The notes: generated by a model not told the origin, from the letters alone. DNA of 64,000 nucleotides from Hymenobacter sp. BT559 (GCF_017571525.1 NZ_JAGETY010000009.1:62001-126000); one strand, 5' to 3'; shown: positions 45,178 to 54,981, numbered from the stretch's first letter. Program-made: numbers and translations.

Positions 45178-47448
45178 ATGTCGCAAACTATTGCTACCCC
45201 GCCTACCGTGCGCCTCGACAGCGACGTGCTTGGCAAACCTATCAGCCGCACCGATGGCCCGGCCAAAGTGAGCGGCGCGGCCAAATACGCGGCCGAGTTT
45301 GGTGTGACCGGCCCGCTGTGGTACGGCTACATCGTGAGCAGCCCCATCGCCAAGGGTAAAATCACCAAAATCCACGCCGATGAGGTGCTGGCTATTCCGG
45401 GCGTACAACACATTTTCTCGCACGAGAATGTACCCTCGCTAGCCTGGTTCGACCGCAATTACAAGGACGATGTGGCCCCCGGCGGCTCGCCCTTCCGCCC
45501 ATTGCACGAGCCCGAAATCTTATTTAGCCTGCAACCGGTAGCGCTGGTGGTGGCCGATACTTTCGAGCTAGCCCGCTACGCCGCTTCGGTGCTCCGCATT
45601 GAGTATGACGTAGAAAAGCATAACACTGACTTAGAGGCTTCTATTGGCGAAGCCTACGACGCGCCTAGGGGCAAAACGGGCTTTATGCCCCCGCCTAAGC
45701 CTAAGGGCGATATGGATAAGGCCTACCAGGAGGCCCCGCACAAAATAGCGGGGGAGTATATCCACCGCGCGCAGCATCAGAACCCAATGGAGATGTTTGC
45801 CACCACCGTAGACTGGCTGGGCGATGGCAAGAAGATGAAAATCTACGACAAGACCCAGGGTGCGCCCAACGTGCAGCAGTATCTGATGAAGATTTTCAGC
45901 CTGAGCACCGACGAAGCACGGGTTATCTCCAAATTTACAGGGGGCGGTTTTGGCTCGGGGCTGCGGCCGCAGTACCAGGTATTTCTGGCCGTGATGGCTG
46001 CCCTGGAGCTCAAGCACTCAATACGGGTTGTGATGACGCGCACGCAGATGTTCAGCTTTGGCCACCGGCCCCACACGCTGCAAAAGCTGCGCCTGGCTAC
46101 CGACGACCTAGGGCAGATTCAGGCTCTGGAGCACAAGGCTTTGCACGAAACCTCGCAATTCGAGAACTATACCGAAACGATAGTAAACTGGGCGGGCGTG
46201 CTCTACCCCTCCCCCAACACCAACTTCGACTACCAGCTAGCCAAGCTCGATGTGTACTCGCCGCTCGATATGCGGGCGCCGGGTGCCGCCACGGGCTCAT
46301 TTGCCCTTGAAAGCGCTATCGACGAAATGGCCTACGCTGCCAATGTCGACCCGCTCGATTTCCGGCTGCGCAATTACAGCTACGAAGACCCCATTGAAAA
46401 CAAGCCCTTCACCAGCAAGCGCCTCGACGACTGCCTCCACGAAGGGGCTGCCCGCTTTGGCTGGGACCAGCGCAACCCCGAGCCCCGCTCGATGCGCGAC
46501 GGCAACCAGCTGGTAGGCTGGGGCGTGGCCGCCGGCTGTTGGGATGCCTCCATGCAGAAAGCCGCCGCCAAAGCCGTGCTATCGGCCGATGGCCACCTCA
46601 CCGTGAGCAGCGCTACCAACGACCAAGGCGCTGGCACCTACGTGATTATGACCCAAATGGCCGCTCAGACCCTGGGGCTGCCCATGAAGCAGGTCACCTT
46701 CAACCTCGGCGATACCAATATGCCTGCCGCCCCCGTGCAAGGCGGCTCCTGGACGGCCAACTCGGTGGGCGCGGCCGTGAAGGACGCTTGCCAGGGAATA
46801 GGCAAGAAACTGCTCAAGCTAGCCCAGAAAATGGATAACTCGCCCCTAGCCGGCGTTGACTTCGAGGATGCGCAGTTCGTGGACGGCTACATCCGCGCCA
46901 ACGAGGATATCACCCGCTCGGTGGCCATTGCCGACATTCTGGCTGCCAGCGGCGAAGAGAAGATTGAGGCGGACGGCAAAGCCGGCCCCAATCCCATCAA
47001 CATGCTGAAGTACTCCATGCACTCGCACAACGCGGTGTTTGTGGAGGTGAAGGTGGACGAAGACCTGGGCACCATCCACGTGACGCGCGTGGTAAATGCC
47101 GTGGCCGCCGGCCGCATTATGAACCCCAAAACGGCCCGCAGCCAAGTGCTGGGCGGCACGGTGTGGGGCCTGAGCATGGCGCTGATGGAGGAAACCTACC
47201 TCAACAACGAGCTCGGCCGCTTCATGAACCACAACTATGCCGAGTACCACATTCCGGTAAACGCCGACATCCACAAAATTGACGTGATTTTTGTGGAAGA
47301 ACAGGACGACATTGCTAGCCCCATCGGCGTCAAAGGCGTCGGTGAAATCGGGATGCTGGGCGTAGCCGCCGCCATTGCCAACGCTGTGTACCACGCCACC
47401 GGCAAGCGCGTCCGTGAGTTGCCCCTGACGAGTGACAAGCTGTTGTAA
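45178..47448 (+). CDS. Molybdopterin-binding catalytic subunit of molybdenum hydroxylase (PaoC/YagR-like)
   Basis: At 756 residues this has the usual length for the large subunit of three-part enzymes. The N-terminal a/b hammerhead domain begins PISRTDGPAKVSGAAKYAAE; the cofactor-binding motifs include KFTGGGFGSGLRPQ, DMRAPGAATGSFALES and QGGSWTANSVGA. The catalytic glutamate is in GVKGVGEIGML near the C-terminus. It hydroxylates an aldehyde or heterocycle using a molybdenum cytosine dinucleotide or related cofactor. The maturation factor is probably the XdhC-like protein at 51805-52929, separated by five genes. A terminator follows. Confidence 0.94.
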   Translation: MSQTIATPPTVRLDSDVLGKPISRTDGPAKVSGAAKYAAEFGVTGPLWYGYIVSSPIAKGKITKIHADEVLAIPGVQHIFSHENVPSLAWFDRNYKDDVAPGGSPFRPLHEPEILFSLQPVALVVADTFELARYAASVLRIEYDVEKHNTDLEASIGEAYDAPRGKTGFMPPPKPKGDMDKAYQEAPHKIAGEYIHRAQHQNPMEMFATTVDWLGDGKKMKIYDKTQGAPNVQQYLMKIFSLSTDEARVISKFTGGGFGSGLRPQYQVFLAVMAALELKHSIRVVMTRTQMFSFGHRPHTLQKLRLATDDLGQIQALEHKALHETSQFENYTETIVNWAGVLYPSPNTNFDYQLAKLDVYSPLDMRAPGAATGSFALESAIDEMAYAANVDPLDFRLRNYSYEDPIENKPFTSKRLDDCLHEGAARFGWDQRNPEPRSMRDGNQLVGWGVAAGCWDASMQKAAAKAVLSADGHLTVSSATNDQGAGTYVIMTQMAAQTLGLPMKQVTFNLGDTNMPAAPVQGGSWTANSVGAAVKDACQGIGKKLLKLAQKMDNSPLAGVDFEDAQFVDGYIRANEDITRSVAIADILAASGEEKIEADGKAGPNPINMLKYSMHSHNAVFVEVKVDEDLGTIHVTRVVNAVAAGRIMNPKTARSQVLGGTVWGLSMALMEETYLNNELGRFMNHNYAEYHIPVNADIHKIDVIFVEEQDDIASPIGVKGVGEIGMLGVAAAIANAVYHATGKRVRELPLTSDKLL

Positions 47449-47468
47449 GCTTCGATTAAGTTGAATGC

Positions 47469-47508
47469 AAAAGCGCCTCGTAGCCGATTGGCTGCGGGGC
47501 GCTTTCTT
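47469..47508 (+). terminator. Intrinsic terminator of the molybdenum hydroxylase operon
   Basis: AAAGCGCCTCGTAGCC pairs with GGCTGCGGGGCGCTTT (two G-U pairs) around GATT, followed by CTTGTTT. It starts about 20 nt after the stop codon. Confidence 0.85.
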
Positions 47509-47776
47509 GTTTAATCTAATCCTTAACCTCCTTCAGGGAGTCCGAGTTATAACCTGTCTTTTTCAGGATTGGCCCCGATTTTTAGGATGCCGCCTGTGCT
47601 GTCACAGTAACTTTGTGGCCGTAGTGACGGGCTTCCCAGCAAGTGCCCGTTGCCCTAGCGGGATGATATGTAACTCAGCAGCAAGCTGCTCTTATGCGGG
47701 CTTTATCCCGCGCGCACATCCAAAATCCCGTTTTTGACCACTTAAGGCTACCCTGCCCATTACGATAAAACTTACC
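47509..47776. other. Gene-free leader region of purEK with a possible promoter
   Basis: TAACTTTG (47608-47615) fits the TAnnTTTG -7 consensus, without a clear -33 element; it would give a leader of about 155 nt to purE. No purine riboswitch fold is recognised. Nothing else stands out. Confidence 0.4.
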
Positions 47777-48310
47777 ATGAGTATCCCTTCTACCTCCGAC
47801 GCTCCCAGCCCTAGTGCTACCCCAGGCCAGCCATTGGTTGGCGTAGTCATGGGCTCCAGCAGCGACTGGGACACCATGCAGCACGCCGTGCAAATTCTCG
47901 CGGATTTTGGCGTGGCCCACGAAGCGCGTGTAGTGTCGGCCCACCGCATGCCCGACGACTTGTTTGCGTATGCCGAACAGGCTGGCCCGCGCGGTTTGCA
48001 GGCCATCATCGCCGGCGCGGGCGGGGCCGCCCACCTGCCGGGCATGCTCGCCGCCAAAACCACGGTGCCCGTGCTAGGGGTGCCGGTGGCCAGTCGCCAT
48101 TTGCAAGGGGTAGATTCGCTGCACAGCATCGTGCAAATGCCCAAAGGAATACCAGTAGCCACTTTTGCGATTGGCACCGCTGGGGCGGCCAATGCCGCGC
48201 TGTTCGCGGTCAGCCTGCTGGCCTTGCACGACCCAGAGTTAGCGACCAAGTTGCAGGCGTTTCGCGCCGCCCAAACGGAGGCTGCCCGCGCCATGACCCT
48301 GCCCGTATGA
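47777..48310 (+). CDS. purE: N5-carboxyaminoimidazole ribonucleotide mutase PurE
   Basis: The 177-residue protein has the class I PurE motifs [10 protein letters not shown] and [10 protein letters not shown] (catalytic His), then [15 protein letters not shown] and the C-terminal helix region. It converts N5-CAIR to CAIR in purine synthesis. A 20-residue Ser/Pro/Thr-rich N-terminal extension precedes the conserved core ([13 protein letters not shown]). The stop codon overlaps the purK start (ATGA), so the two are translationally coupled. Confidence 0.97.
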   Translation: MSIPSTSDAPSPSATPGQPLVGVVMGSSSDWDTMQHAVQILADFGVAHEARVVSAHRMPDDLFAYAEQAGPRGLQAIIAGAGGAAHLPGMLAAKTTVPVLGVPVASRHLQGVDSLHSIVQMPKGIPVATFAIGTAGAANAALFAVSLLALHDPELATKLQAFRAAQTEAARAMTLPV

Positions 48311-49557
48311 GCGCCGATAGTCACGTTACAGCCATGACCCCGATTTTTCCCGGCAGTGTAGACCCCGCGGGTCAGCGAGCCACGCTCGGCGTAGTGGGGG
48401 GCGGCCAATTGGGCCGGATGTTTGTGCATGCCGCCCAGCGCCTGGGGTACTTCACCGCCGTGCTGGAGCCCGACGCCCAAAGCCCAGCCGGACTAGTGAG
48501 CCACCACCACATCCAGACCGACTACGACGACCCGGCCGGGCTGGCGCAGCTGGCCCAGCTGTGCCAGGCTATCACCACCGAGTTTGAAAATGTGCCGGCC
48601 CAGGTGCTACGCACGCTGGCGCAAGTTCGCCGTGTAGCGCCAAGTGCGGCCGTGGTAAGCATTGCCCAAAACCGCATTGCGGAGAAAGCCCACTTCGCCG
48701 CCTGCGCCGAGGTGTCGGGGGTGACCTGCGCGCCCTATGCGGTGATTGAAACGCCGGCCCAGCTACAGGCCGTCCAGGCCGAGCGGACAGATTTGCTGCC
48801 CGGCATCCTGAAAACGGCGCGCATGGGCTACGATGGCAAGGGCCAGGTCCGCATAAAGACTGCCGCCGAGCTGGCCGCCGCCTGGGCGGAGCTGGGCGGT
48901 GTGGCCTGCGTGCTGGAAAAGATGCTGCCGCTCACCGCCGAGTGCTCGGTACTGGTGGCGCGCGGTTGGGACGCACAGGTCGTCAGCTTCGCCCCGCAGC
49001 GCAACGTGCACGTAGAGGGCATTTTGGCCGTGACCCACGCCTATGAAGGCACGATGCCCCTAGCCCTGGCCACTAGGGCCCGCGAGGCGGCCGTGGCCAT
49101 TGCGCAGCACATCGGCTATGTCGGGGTACTGTGCGTCGAGTTTTTTGTGGTCGCCGATGGTAGCGAGCACGGCGGCCTGGTAGTCAACGAGATGGCCCCG
49201 CGCCCGCACAACAGCGGTCACTATACCATAGACGCCTGCGACGCGTCGCAATTTGACCTGCAAGTCTATGCCATGGCGGGCTTACCCTTGCCGCAGCCGC
49301 GCCAGCATTCGCCGGCCATCATGCTCAATCTGCTGGGCGACGTGTGGTTTGACGCCCACGGCCAGCCGCAGGAGCCGAACTGGTACGCCGTGCTGCGTTT
49401 GCCAGGCACGCACCTGCATTTATACGGCAAGCTAGAAGCGCGCGCAGGCCGCAAGATGGGTCACCTGACCATCACCGGCCCGGACGTGGCCAGTGTCAAA
49501 ACCGTAGCGCGCCGCGCCGCGGAGTTGCTCAGCTTGCCGGGGCTGGATGCCATTTAG
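48307..49557 (+). CDS. purK: N5-carboxyaminoimidazole ribonucleotide synthase PurK
   Basis: The 416-residue product is an ATP-grasp enzyme with the N-terminal [16 protein letters not shown] motif, the ATP-binding [13 protein letters not shown] loop and EFFVVADG...[15 protein letters not shown]. It forms N5-CAIR from AIR, bicarbonate and ATP, the substrate of PurE. The start overlaps the purE stop by 4 nt; a 20-residue extension precedes the conserved core, so an internal ATG at residue 10 is also possible. A strong terminator follows. Confidence 0.97.
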   Translation: MSADSHVTAMTPIFPGSVDPAGQRATLGVVGGGQLGRMFVHAAQRLGYFTAVLEPDAQSPAGLVSHHHIQTDYDDPAGLAQLAQLCQAITTEFENVPAQVLRTLAQVRRVAPSAAVVSIAQNRIAEKAHFAACAEVSGVTCAPYAVIETPAQLQAVQAERTDLLPGILKTARMGYDGKGQVRIKTAAELAAAWAELGGVACVLEKMLPLTAECSVLVARGWDAQVVSFAPQRNVHVEGILAVTHAYEGTMPLALATRAREAAVAIAQHIGYVGVLCVEFFVVADGSEHGGLVVNEMAPRPHNSGHYTIDACDASQFDLQVYAMAGLPLPQPRQHSPAIMLNLLGDVWFDAHGQPQEPNWYAVLRLPGTHLHLYGKLEARAGRKMGHLTITGPDVASVKTVARRAAELLSLPGLDAI

Positions 49558-49587
49558 CTACCTGGTTTTAACGTATGTAGCGACTCT

Positions 49588-49627
49588 AAAAAGCGCCCCG
49601 CATCTGATTAGGTGCGGGGCGCTTTTG
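49588..49627 (+). terminator. Intrinsic terminator of purEK
   Basis: AAAAGCGCCCCGCA (49589-49602) and TGCGGGGCGCTTTT (49613-49626) pair perfectly, extended by two further pairs inside. It can also serve the convergent minus-strand gene at 49690. Confidence 0.92.
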
Positions 49628-49689
49628 GTTTCATAAGTTGCTATTTATTGCCCTAGCATGGGCGCCTCACCCCCGCCAGGGCAGTACAC

Positions 49690-50586
49690 TTATCGTTGGC
49701 TATCGCTCTGAAAAGCCGCCGCGAACTCCTTGGCAAAATCTTCCAGCTTTACCTTACCTAAGGCGGGTTTGTGCTGCTCGTAGTCCTCAGCTAGGGCACC
49801 GCTGTTCATGCTGGCATAGATATCCACAACATCGGCTGCCGTGCTGGGGGGTAGGCCATTTTTGAGGAGGTTTTCCCGCATCTGCTCGTCGGAGAAGGCG
49901 ACCCAGCGCAGGTCGGGCCGGCCTATGGCGGCCCCTAGCGCGTGCGCCACTTCGTCCTGGGTGCGCTCGTCGCTGGCTACGTAGCGGATGATGCGGCCGG
50001 CAGTGGCAGGTTTGGTAAGTTCCTCAGTAGCCGCGGCGGCAATGTCGCGAGGGTGCACCAGCGCTACCCGATAATTGCCGGCGCAGTTGGCCCCCAGGAA
50101 ACCGGCACCTTTTATCATGCCCACGAAGCCGTAGTAGTTGGTAAGGAATGAGGTAGGGCGTAGGTGCGTGAGCGCGAGGCCCGGCACGGCTGCCAGGATT
50201 TCTTCTACGTCGTGCGAGCCGAGAATGCCACCGGTGCCGTGGTCGCGGTGCGCGCCCCAGCTGCTGAGCTGCACCACCCGCCCTACCCCTGCCTGCTGAA
50301 TAGCCTGCGCATAGTTGCGGCCAATGCGCTGGAAATAGGCGCGCGAATCAAGCTCGCCATAGCTGGGCGGCACCATGGTGTACACGGCATCGGCGCCCGC
50401 GAAGGTGGCAGCCAGGAAATCGGCGTCGTCCAGCGAACCGATGGCGGCAGTGGCCCCTAGCGCTTCGATGGCGGGCTGCCGGTCGGGCTGGCTGCTGATG
50501 ACCGTGACCGCGTGGCCCTGCTGCACCAGCTCAGTGGCGAGGGGCTTGCTGATGTTCCCCAGGGAACCTGTTACGATGATTTTCAT
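49690..50586 (-). CDS. NmrA-like NAD(P)-binding protein
   Basis: The ATG at 50586 starts the Rossmann fold directly (MKIIVTGSLGNISKPLATEL); the frame is open for 21 codons further but these are not family-like. The 298-residue product shows the NmrA/QorB pattern: SLDDADFLAATFAGADAVYT, RVVQLSSWGAH and HLRPTSFLTNYYGF. Members include NAD(P)H-quinone oxidoreductases and redox sensors. It lies downstream of the araC-family gene on the same strand, with a long inverted repeat between, so it may be a target of that regulator. Confidence 0.9.
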   Translation of the reverse strand: MKIIVTGSLGNISKPLATELVQQGHAVTVISSQPDRQPAIEALGATAAIGSLDDADFLAATFAGADAVYTMVPPSYGELDSRAYFQRIGRNYAQAIQQAGVGRVVQLSSWGAHRDHGTGGILGSHDVEEILAAVPGLALTHLRPTSFLTNYYGFVGMIKGAGFLGANCAGNYRVALVHPRDIAAAATEELTKPATAGRIIRYVASDERTQDEVAHALGAAIGRPDLRWVAFSDEQMRENLLKNGLPPSTAADVVDIYASMNSGALAEDYEQHKPALGKVKLEDFAKEFAAAFQSDSQR

Positions 50587-50652
50587 AGGGCAAAGCTCGG
50601 GCGGCTGGCCCTTGGGCAACAAGGCGAAACTGCGGCAACATTGGGCCAAAGT

Positions 50653-50735
50653 GCGGTGAGGTAGCGCGGACTTTCAGTCCGCGAGTGGGGAGGTGTGGCC
50701 AACTTGCGGACTGAAAGTCCGCGCTACCTCACCGC
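50653..50735. repeat. 30-bp perfect inverted repeat at the 3' end of the araC-family gene
   Basis: The arms 50653-50682 and 50706-50735 are exact reverse complements with a 23-nt spacer. Each arm is itself a small hairpin (GCGGACT-TTC-AGTCCGC). The nested palindromes resemble REP/BIME units. The stop codon of the AraC-family gene (50674-50676) lies inside the left arm. Confidence 0.88.
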
Positions 50736-51606
50736 TGCTACAGCGCTGGCGGTAGGTGGCCGGCGAGGCACCGGTACCCTTCCGGAAAAACCGCCCGAAC
50801 GTGGACTGGTCGGCAAAATGCAGGGTATCTGCAATCTGGGCAATGGTCAGGGCCGGGTTTTGCAGCAGCACGTGGGCCTCCAGCAGTACGGCCTCGGCCA
50901 GCCACTCCAGGGCCCGCTTGCCCGTGGCTTCCTTCACGGTTTCGGCCAGGTGCTTGGGGGTGATGCACAGCTTATCGGCATAGAAGGCCAGGCTGCGCTG
51001 GGTAGCGTAGTGGCTGTTGACCAGCTTTTTGAACTCGGCGGCAATGAGCTGGCTCCGGGTCTGGCTGGCATTCGACGACACGTGCTGCACACTGTAGATG
51101 GGTGCGGTTTCGTGCAGCAGAATGTGGATGAGGCTCTTCAAAATTTCCTCGCGGTAGGCGTGCGGGGCGTCGTACTTCTGCTCGATGGCCCGCAGCAGGG
51201 CCGTGATACTCGCGGCCTGCGCGGGCGGCAGCGGCAGCACGTGCCGGGCATCGCGCTCAAAAAACGCAAACGTATCCAGGTTCAGGCTGCTGTTGGCCGT
51301 GATAAACTCCTTGGTAAAGAAGATGCTGAACGCTTCCATGTCGGCCGACATAAACGGCCACTGCTTGATAACGTACGGCGACAGCAGCATGAGCGAGCCG
51401 GGCCCAATATCATAGGTATCGAGGTTGACTTTGAGGCTGGCGTGGCCGCGCAGGCAGATGCCGATTTTGTAGTAGTTGCTGCGGTACGGCAGCTCGATGG
51501 GCAGCTGAGTTGGCGCGGATTGCGGGCCAAGGAAGAAAATCTCCGCCGGCTTTGCCGCAGGTTCGGTGAGGGCAGCTAAGGGATAAACGGGAATGGCGGC
51601 GCTCAT
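50674..51606 (-). CDS. AraC-family transcriptional regulator
   Basis: The ATG at 51606 (MSAAIPVYPLAAL) is preferred; the frame opens 11 codons earlier. The 310-residue protein has an N-terminal cupin-like ligand domain (about 30-170) and a C-terminal AraC double HTH (about 195-290, with LAFYADKLCITPKHLAETVK and IAQIADTLHFADQSTFGRFF). The family end is usually near SPATYRQ; here about 22 additional residues (from RCSSGEVA to SPLAD) are encoded by the inserted inverted repeat. It is divergent from the XdhC-like gene and upstream of the NmrA-like gene, either of which might be its target. Confidence 0.93.
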   Translation of the reverse strand: MSAAIPVYPLAALTEPAAKPAEIFFLGPQSAPTQLPIELPYRSNYYKIGICLRGHASLKVNLDTYDIGPGSLMLLSPYVIKQWPFMSADMEAFSIFFTKEFITANSSLNLDTFAFFERDARHVLPLPPAQAASITALLRAIEQKYDAPHAYREEILKSLIHILLHETAPIYSVQHVSSNASQTRSQLIAAEFKKLVNSHYATQRSLAFYADKLCITPKHLAETVKEATGKRALEWLAEAVLLEAHVLLQNPALTIAQIADTLHFADQSTFGRFFRKGTGASPATYRQRCSSGEVARTFSPQVGHTSPLAD

Positions 51607-51804
51607 AGCGTGGTAAATTGGGCAGGGCTGATACCCCACCCGGCGCCGGTTAAGGCGCTTGGGGCAAAAAGGAGGGGGTAGGCCCTAATATATGCGCCGG
51701 GCTCCGTCTTGCGCGCTAGCAGCCCGGAACCGCCCTCCCTGGTAAGCGGTTGCTATAACTCCGCCCAGGCACTGGGCGTACTGCCGAGCTGACGCATCCT
51801 TACC

Positions 51805-52929
51805 ATGACCGAACTACAACGCCTCTTCCTAGCCTACGACCAGCACCGCGCCACCCGCCGCCCTTGCGCGTTGGCCACCGTGGTCGAAGTGCTGGGCTCG
51901 GCCTACCGCCGCCCCGGCGCCCGCATGCTGGTGACGGAAGACGGCGAGCTAACCGGCGCCATCAGCGGCGGCTGCCTGGAGGGCGATGCCCGGCAGCGGG
52001 CGCGGCGGGCCATTTTTCAGGGCGAGCCGGCGCTGGTTACCTACGACACCCGCGACGAGGACGACCCGCGCCACGGCCTCGGCCCCGGCTGCCAGGGCGT
52101 AGTACGCATCCTGCTGGAGCCGCTGGATTTTACTAACCCCGATAACCCTCTGGAGCTGCTTCGCGGCTTTGCCCAGCACCCCACACCGGCCGTATTGGCT
52201 ACCGTGTTTGCCACCGATGCCGGCGGCCTGAAAGCCGCCGTGGGGCAGCGCGTATTGCTTTCCGAAACGGGGATAGTGCGGGGCACGCCCCTGCTGGCGG
52301 CGCCGCTAGCCGAGGCTGCGCGTGCCGCACTGGCCGGGCGGCAGTCTCAGATTCTGGATATTGAAACCGCGGCCGGCACGGTGCGGGCCTCGCTGGAGGT
52401 GCTGGTGCCGCCGCTGCGCCTGGTGGTGTACGGCGCCGGCAACGATGCCCAGCCGCTGGTGCACCTGGCCGCCTCGCTGGGCTGGCACATTACCGTGGTC
52501 GATGGTCGGCCCAACCTCGCTACCCCCCTCCGCTTCCCCGAAGCCGCGGCGGTGCGCATCGTGCCCGTGGCCGAGCTGGAAACCCAGACGCCCGACCCGC
52601 TGGCCTACCACGTGCTACTCAGCCACAACTACGCCTATGACCTAGCCGCGCTGCAAACGCTGCTTGCCTCGCCGGCGCCCTACATCGGCCTGCTCGGCCC
52701 GCGCCTCAAGGCCCAGCGCCTGCTCGATGAGCTGGATACGTTTCCGGCGGCGCACGTGCAGCACTTGCGCGAGCGCCTGCACAGCCCCATCGGCCTGGAC
52801 CTGGGCAGCGAAACGCCCGAGGAAATTGCCCTCGCCATCGTGGCCGAGATTCAGGCGCAGCACAGTGGGCGCCAGGGCCGGCCGCTGCGCGAGTGGGCCG
52901 GCACGGTGCACGTGCCCGAAACTATTTAA
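51805..52929 (+). CDS. XdhC/CoxI-family molybdenum-enzyme maturation factor
   Basis: The 374-residue protein has the N-terminal XdhC_CoxI domain (ATVVEVLGSAYRRPGARML, GAISGGCLEGDARQ) and the C-terminal Rossmann domain (VYGAGNDAQPLVHLAA, VVDGRPN). Such proteins bind and sulfurate molybdenum cofactor before insertion into xanthine dehydrogenase-type enzymes. It probably serves the hydroxylase at 43527-47448, although purEK, NmrA and AraC genes lie between. It is divergent from the AraC-family gene (198 nt gap). No CxxC motif is seen apart from the cysteines around GGCLEGD and GPGCQG. Confidence 0.93.
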   Translation: MTELQRLFLAYDQHRATRRPCALATVVEVLGSAYRRPGARMLVTEDGELTGAISGGCLEGDARQRARRAIFQGEPALVTYDTRDEDDPRHGLGPGCQGVVRILLEPLDFTNPDNPLELLRGFAQHPTPAVLATVFATDAGGLKAAVGQRVLLSETGIVRGTPLLAAPLAEAARAALAGRQSQILDIETAAGTVRASLEVLVPPLRLVVYGAGNDAQPLVHLAASLGWHITVVDGRPNLATPLRFPEAAAVRIVPVAELETQTPDPLAYHVLLSHNYAYDLAALQTLLASPAPYIGLLGPRLKAQRLLDELDTFPAAHVQHLRERLHSPIGLDLGSETPEEIALAIVAEIQAQHSGRQGRPLREWAGTVHVPETI

Positions 52930-53040
52930 TGGTTAACCGATTCATTATCTGCCGGTGCTGCTACGAGCAAGGTGCCGCTTAGTGCAGTCAATCAAGTGGT
53001 CTTCATCTTTAAGTACTGGGCTTACGTAGACTTTTGTGTT

Positions 53041-54918
53041 ATGCGACATCCTACCCTAGTCCACACGGGCATACCCATTGCGCCATCTCTTGATGCTACC
53101 CTAGCCGACGACGGCGTGCGGCCGCGGGTGGCACCCAACAAGCAGCGGTTGATTCGCATTTCGGCGCTGGCGGTGTTGGTGGCCCTCAGTATCAGCGTAG
53201 TAGCGCGGGCATTGGTTTATTTGATTAACCTGGTTACCAACCTCGTTTTTCACGGGGAAGCCTCCCTGGCTTACCATAGCCCCGCCGATAACCACCTGGG
53301 CCTGTGGGTCATTGTGGTGCCCGCGATAGGCGGCTTGGTCGTTAGCCTCATGGCGCTGTATGGCTCTAAGGCTATTCGGGGCCACGGCATTCCGGAGGCA
53401 ATGGAGCAAATTTTGACCAATCAGAGTCGCATCAAGCCTTCCATTATGTACCTCAAGCCGCTATCGGCGGCAGTTGCCATCGGTACCGGGGGGCCTTTCG
53501 GGGCTGAGGGCCCGATTATCGCCACGGGTGGTGCCCTGGGCTCCACGCTGGGCCAGCTTATCACCATCACGCACCACGAGCGCAAAGTGCTGCTGGCAGC
53601 GGGCGCCACGGCGGGTATGTCGGCCATTTTTGGCACCCCTATCGCGGCCGTGTTCCTGGCTATCGAGCTGCTGCTGTTTGAGTTTTCGCCCCGCTCGCTG
53701 CTGCCAGTAGCGCTGGCCTGCATTACCGGCGCGGCTGGCCACCATCTGCTTTTCGAGCAGGGCCCCGTGTTTGAGATGCCCGCCCTGGCGGCCCCTAGCA
53801 ACGGCGCGCTAGCCACCTACAGCATCATTGGGCTGCTGATAGGCCTGGCTTCGGTTGGGGTAACCAAGCTGGTTTATCTCATCGAGGACCTGTTTGAAGA
53901 GCTACCTCTGCACTGGGCGTGGTGGCCCGCGCTGGGCGGCCTGGCTGTGGGCGTCATCGGGTACTTTGCGCCGCACACGCTGGGGGTAGGCTACGAAAAT
54001 ATCTCGTCCATATTGTCGGGCCACGCGCCACTAGGCCTGTTGCTGGGCCTGTGCTTCCTGAAGTTTGCCTCGTGGGCTATCTCGCTGGGCAGCGGCACGT
54101 CGGGCGGCACACTGGCTCCGCTGCTCACGATTGGGGGAGCAGCTGGGGCGCTGATGGGGCTAGCCATCAAGCACTTCATTCCCGCTTCCGACATTGTGCT
54201 GCCCCTAGCGGCGCTGGTGGGCATGGCAGCCATGTTTGCGGGTGCCTCGCGGGCACTGCTTACGTCCATCGTCTTTGCCGTCGAGTCGACAGGCCAGGCT
54301 GAGGCGCTGCTGCCGCTGCTGGGCGCCTGCACGGGCGCTTACCTGGTGTCGTTTCTGCTGATGGGCAACACGATTATGACGGAGAAAATAGCCCGCCGCG
54401 GCGTAAAAACGCCCGTCGACTACGAGCCTGACTTGCTCGACAAAGTGAACGTGGAGCGAGTGCTACAAAGCAATATGATGGCCATCAGCACCGACAACAC
54501 CATCGGCGAAGTACGCGAGTGGAGCGAGCACGAGCTGGAGGGCATTACCCCCCACCTGGTCACCATGAACCCGGATGGCAGCTTTGCGGGTATCGTTAGC
54601 CTCGTGACACTGGCGGGCTGGCACAACGATGACAGCGCACCCATTAGCACGCTGCTGCAGCCGCGCACGGCCGCCGTGCTGGCCACCGACTCGCTGCGCA
54701 CGGCCGTGGAGCGCATGGCCCGCGAAAACGTGGATGTGCTGCCCGTGGTGTCGCCTGGTGGCCTACCCCAGGTAAAAGGCGTGATTTCGTATCGCGACAT
54801 TCTGGCGGCCTACAAAAACCGCCTCGAAGATGACGGTATGCGGGGCCCGCATATTCAGCTTAAGCGCAAAACTCTGCGCGTGCTGCTGCGAGGCCAAGCC
54901 TTGTTTCAGAAACAGTAA
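53041..54918 (+). CDS. CLC-family chloride channel/antiporter with CBS pair
   Basis: The ATG at 53041 gives 625 residues; an open frame exists 23 codons upstream. The membrane part (about 45-440, roughly ten or more helices) has the CLC signatures: GHGIPEAM (GxGIPE, with His in place of the usual Ser), GTGGPFGAEGP with the gating glutamate E156, and GSGTSGGTLAP. Two CBS domains follow (about 480-600). It probably exchanges chloride for protons or conducts chloride; CBS domains often sense nucleotides. A partial promoter-like TAGACTTTTG precedes the ATG. Confidence 0.95.
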   Translation: MRHPTLVHTGIPIAPSLDATLADDGVRPRVAPNKQRLIRISALAVLVALSISVVARALVYLINLVTNLVFHGEASLAYHSPADNHLGLWVIVVPAIGGLVVSLMALYGSKAIRGHGIPEAMEQILTNQSRIKPSIMYLKPLSAAVAIGTGGPFGAEGPIIATGGALGSTLGQLITITHHERKVLLAAGATAGMSAIFGTPIAAVFLAIELLLFEFSPRSLLPVALACITGAAGHHLLFEQGPVFEMPALAAPSNGALATYSIIGLLIGLASVGVTKLVYLIEDLFEELPLHWAWWPALGGLAVGVIGYFAPHTLGVGYENISSILSGHAPLGLLLGLCFLKFASWAISLGSGTSGGTLAPLLTIGGAAGALMGLAIKHFIPASDIVLPLAALVGMAAMFAGASRALLTSIVFAVESTGQAEALLPLLGACTGAYLVSFLLMGNTIMTEKIARRGVKTPVDYEPDLLDKVNVERVLQSNMMAISTDNTIGEVREWSEHELEGITPHLVTMNPDGSFAGIVSLVTLAGWHNDDSAPISTLLQPRTAAVLATDSLRTAVERMARENVDVLPVVSPGGLPQVKGVISYRDILAAYKNRLEDDGMRGPHIQLKRKTLRVLLRGQALFQKQ

Positions 54919-54981
54919 GCGGCAGCATAGCTCACACCCGTGGTGCGAAACCGCTTTTAGCTAAATAGAAAAGGCTACCTC

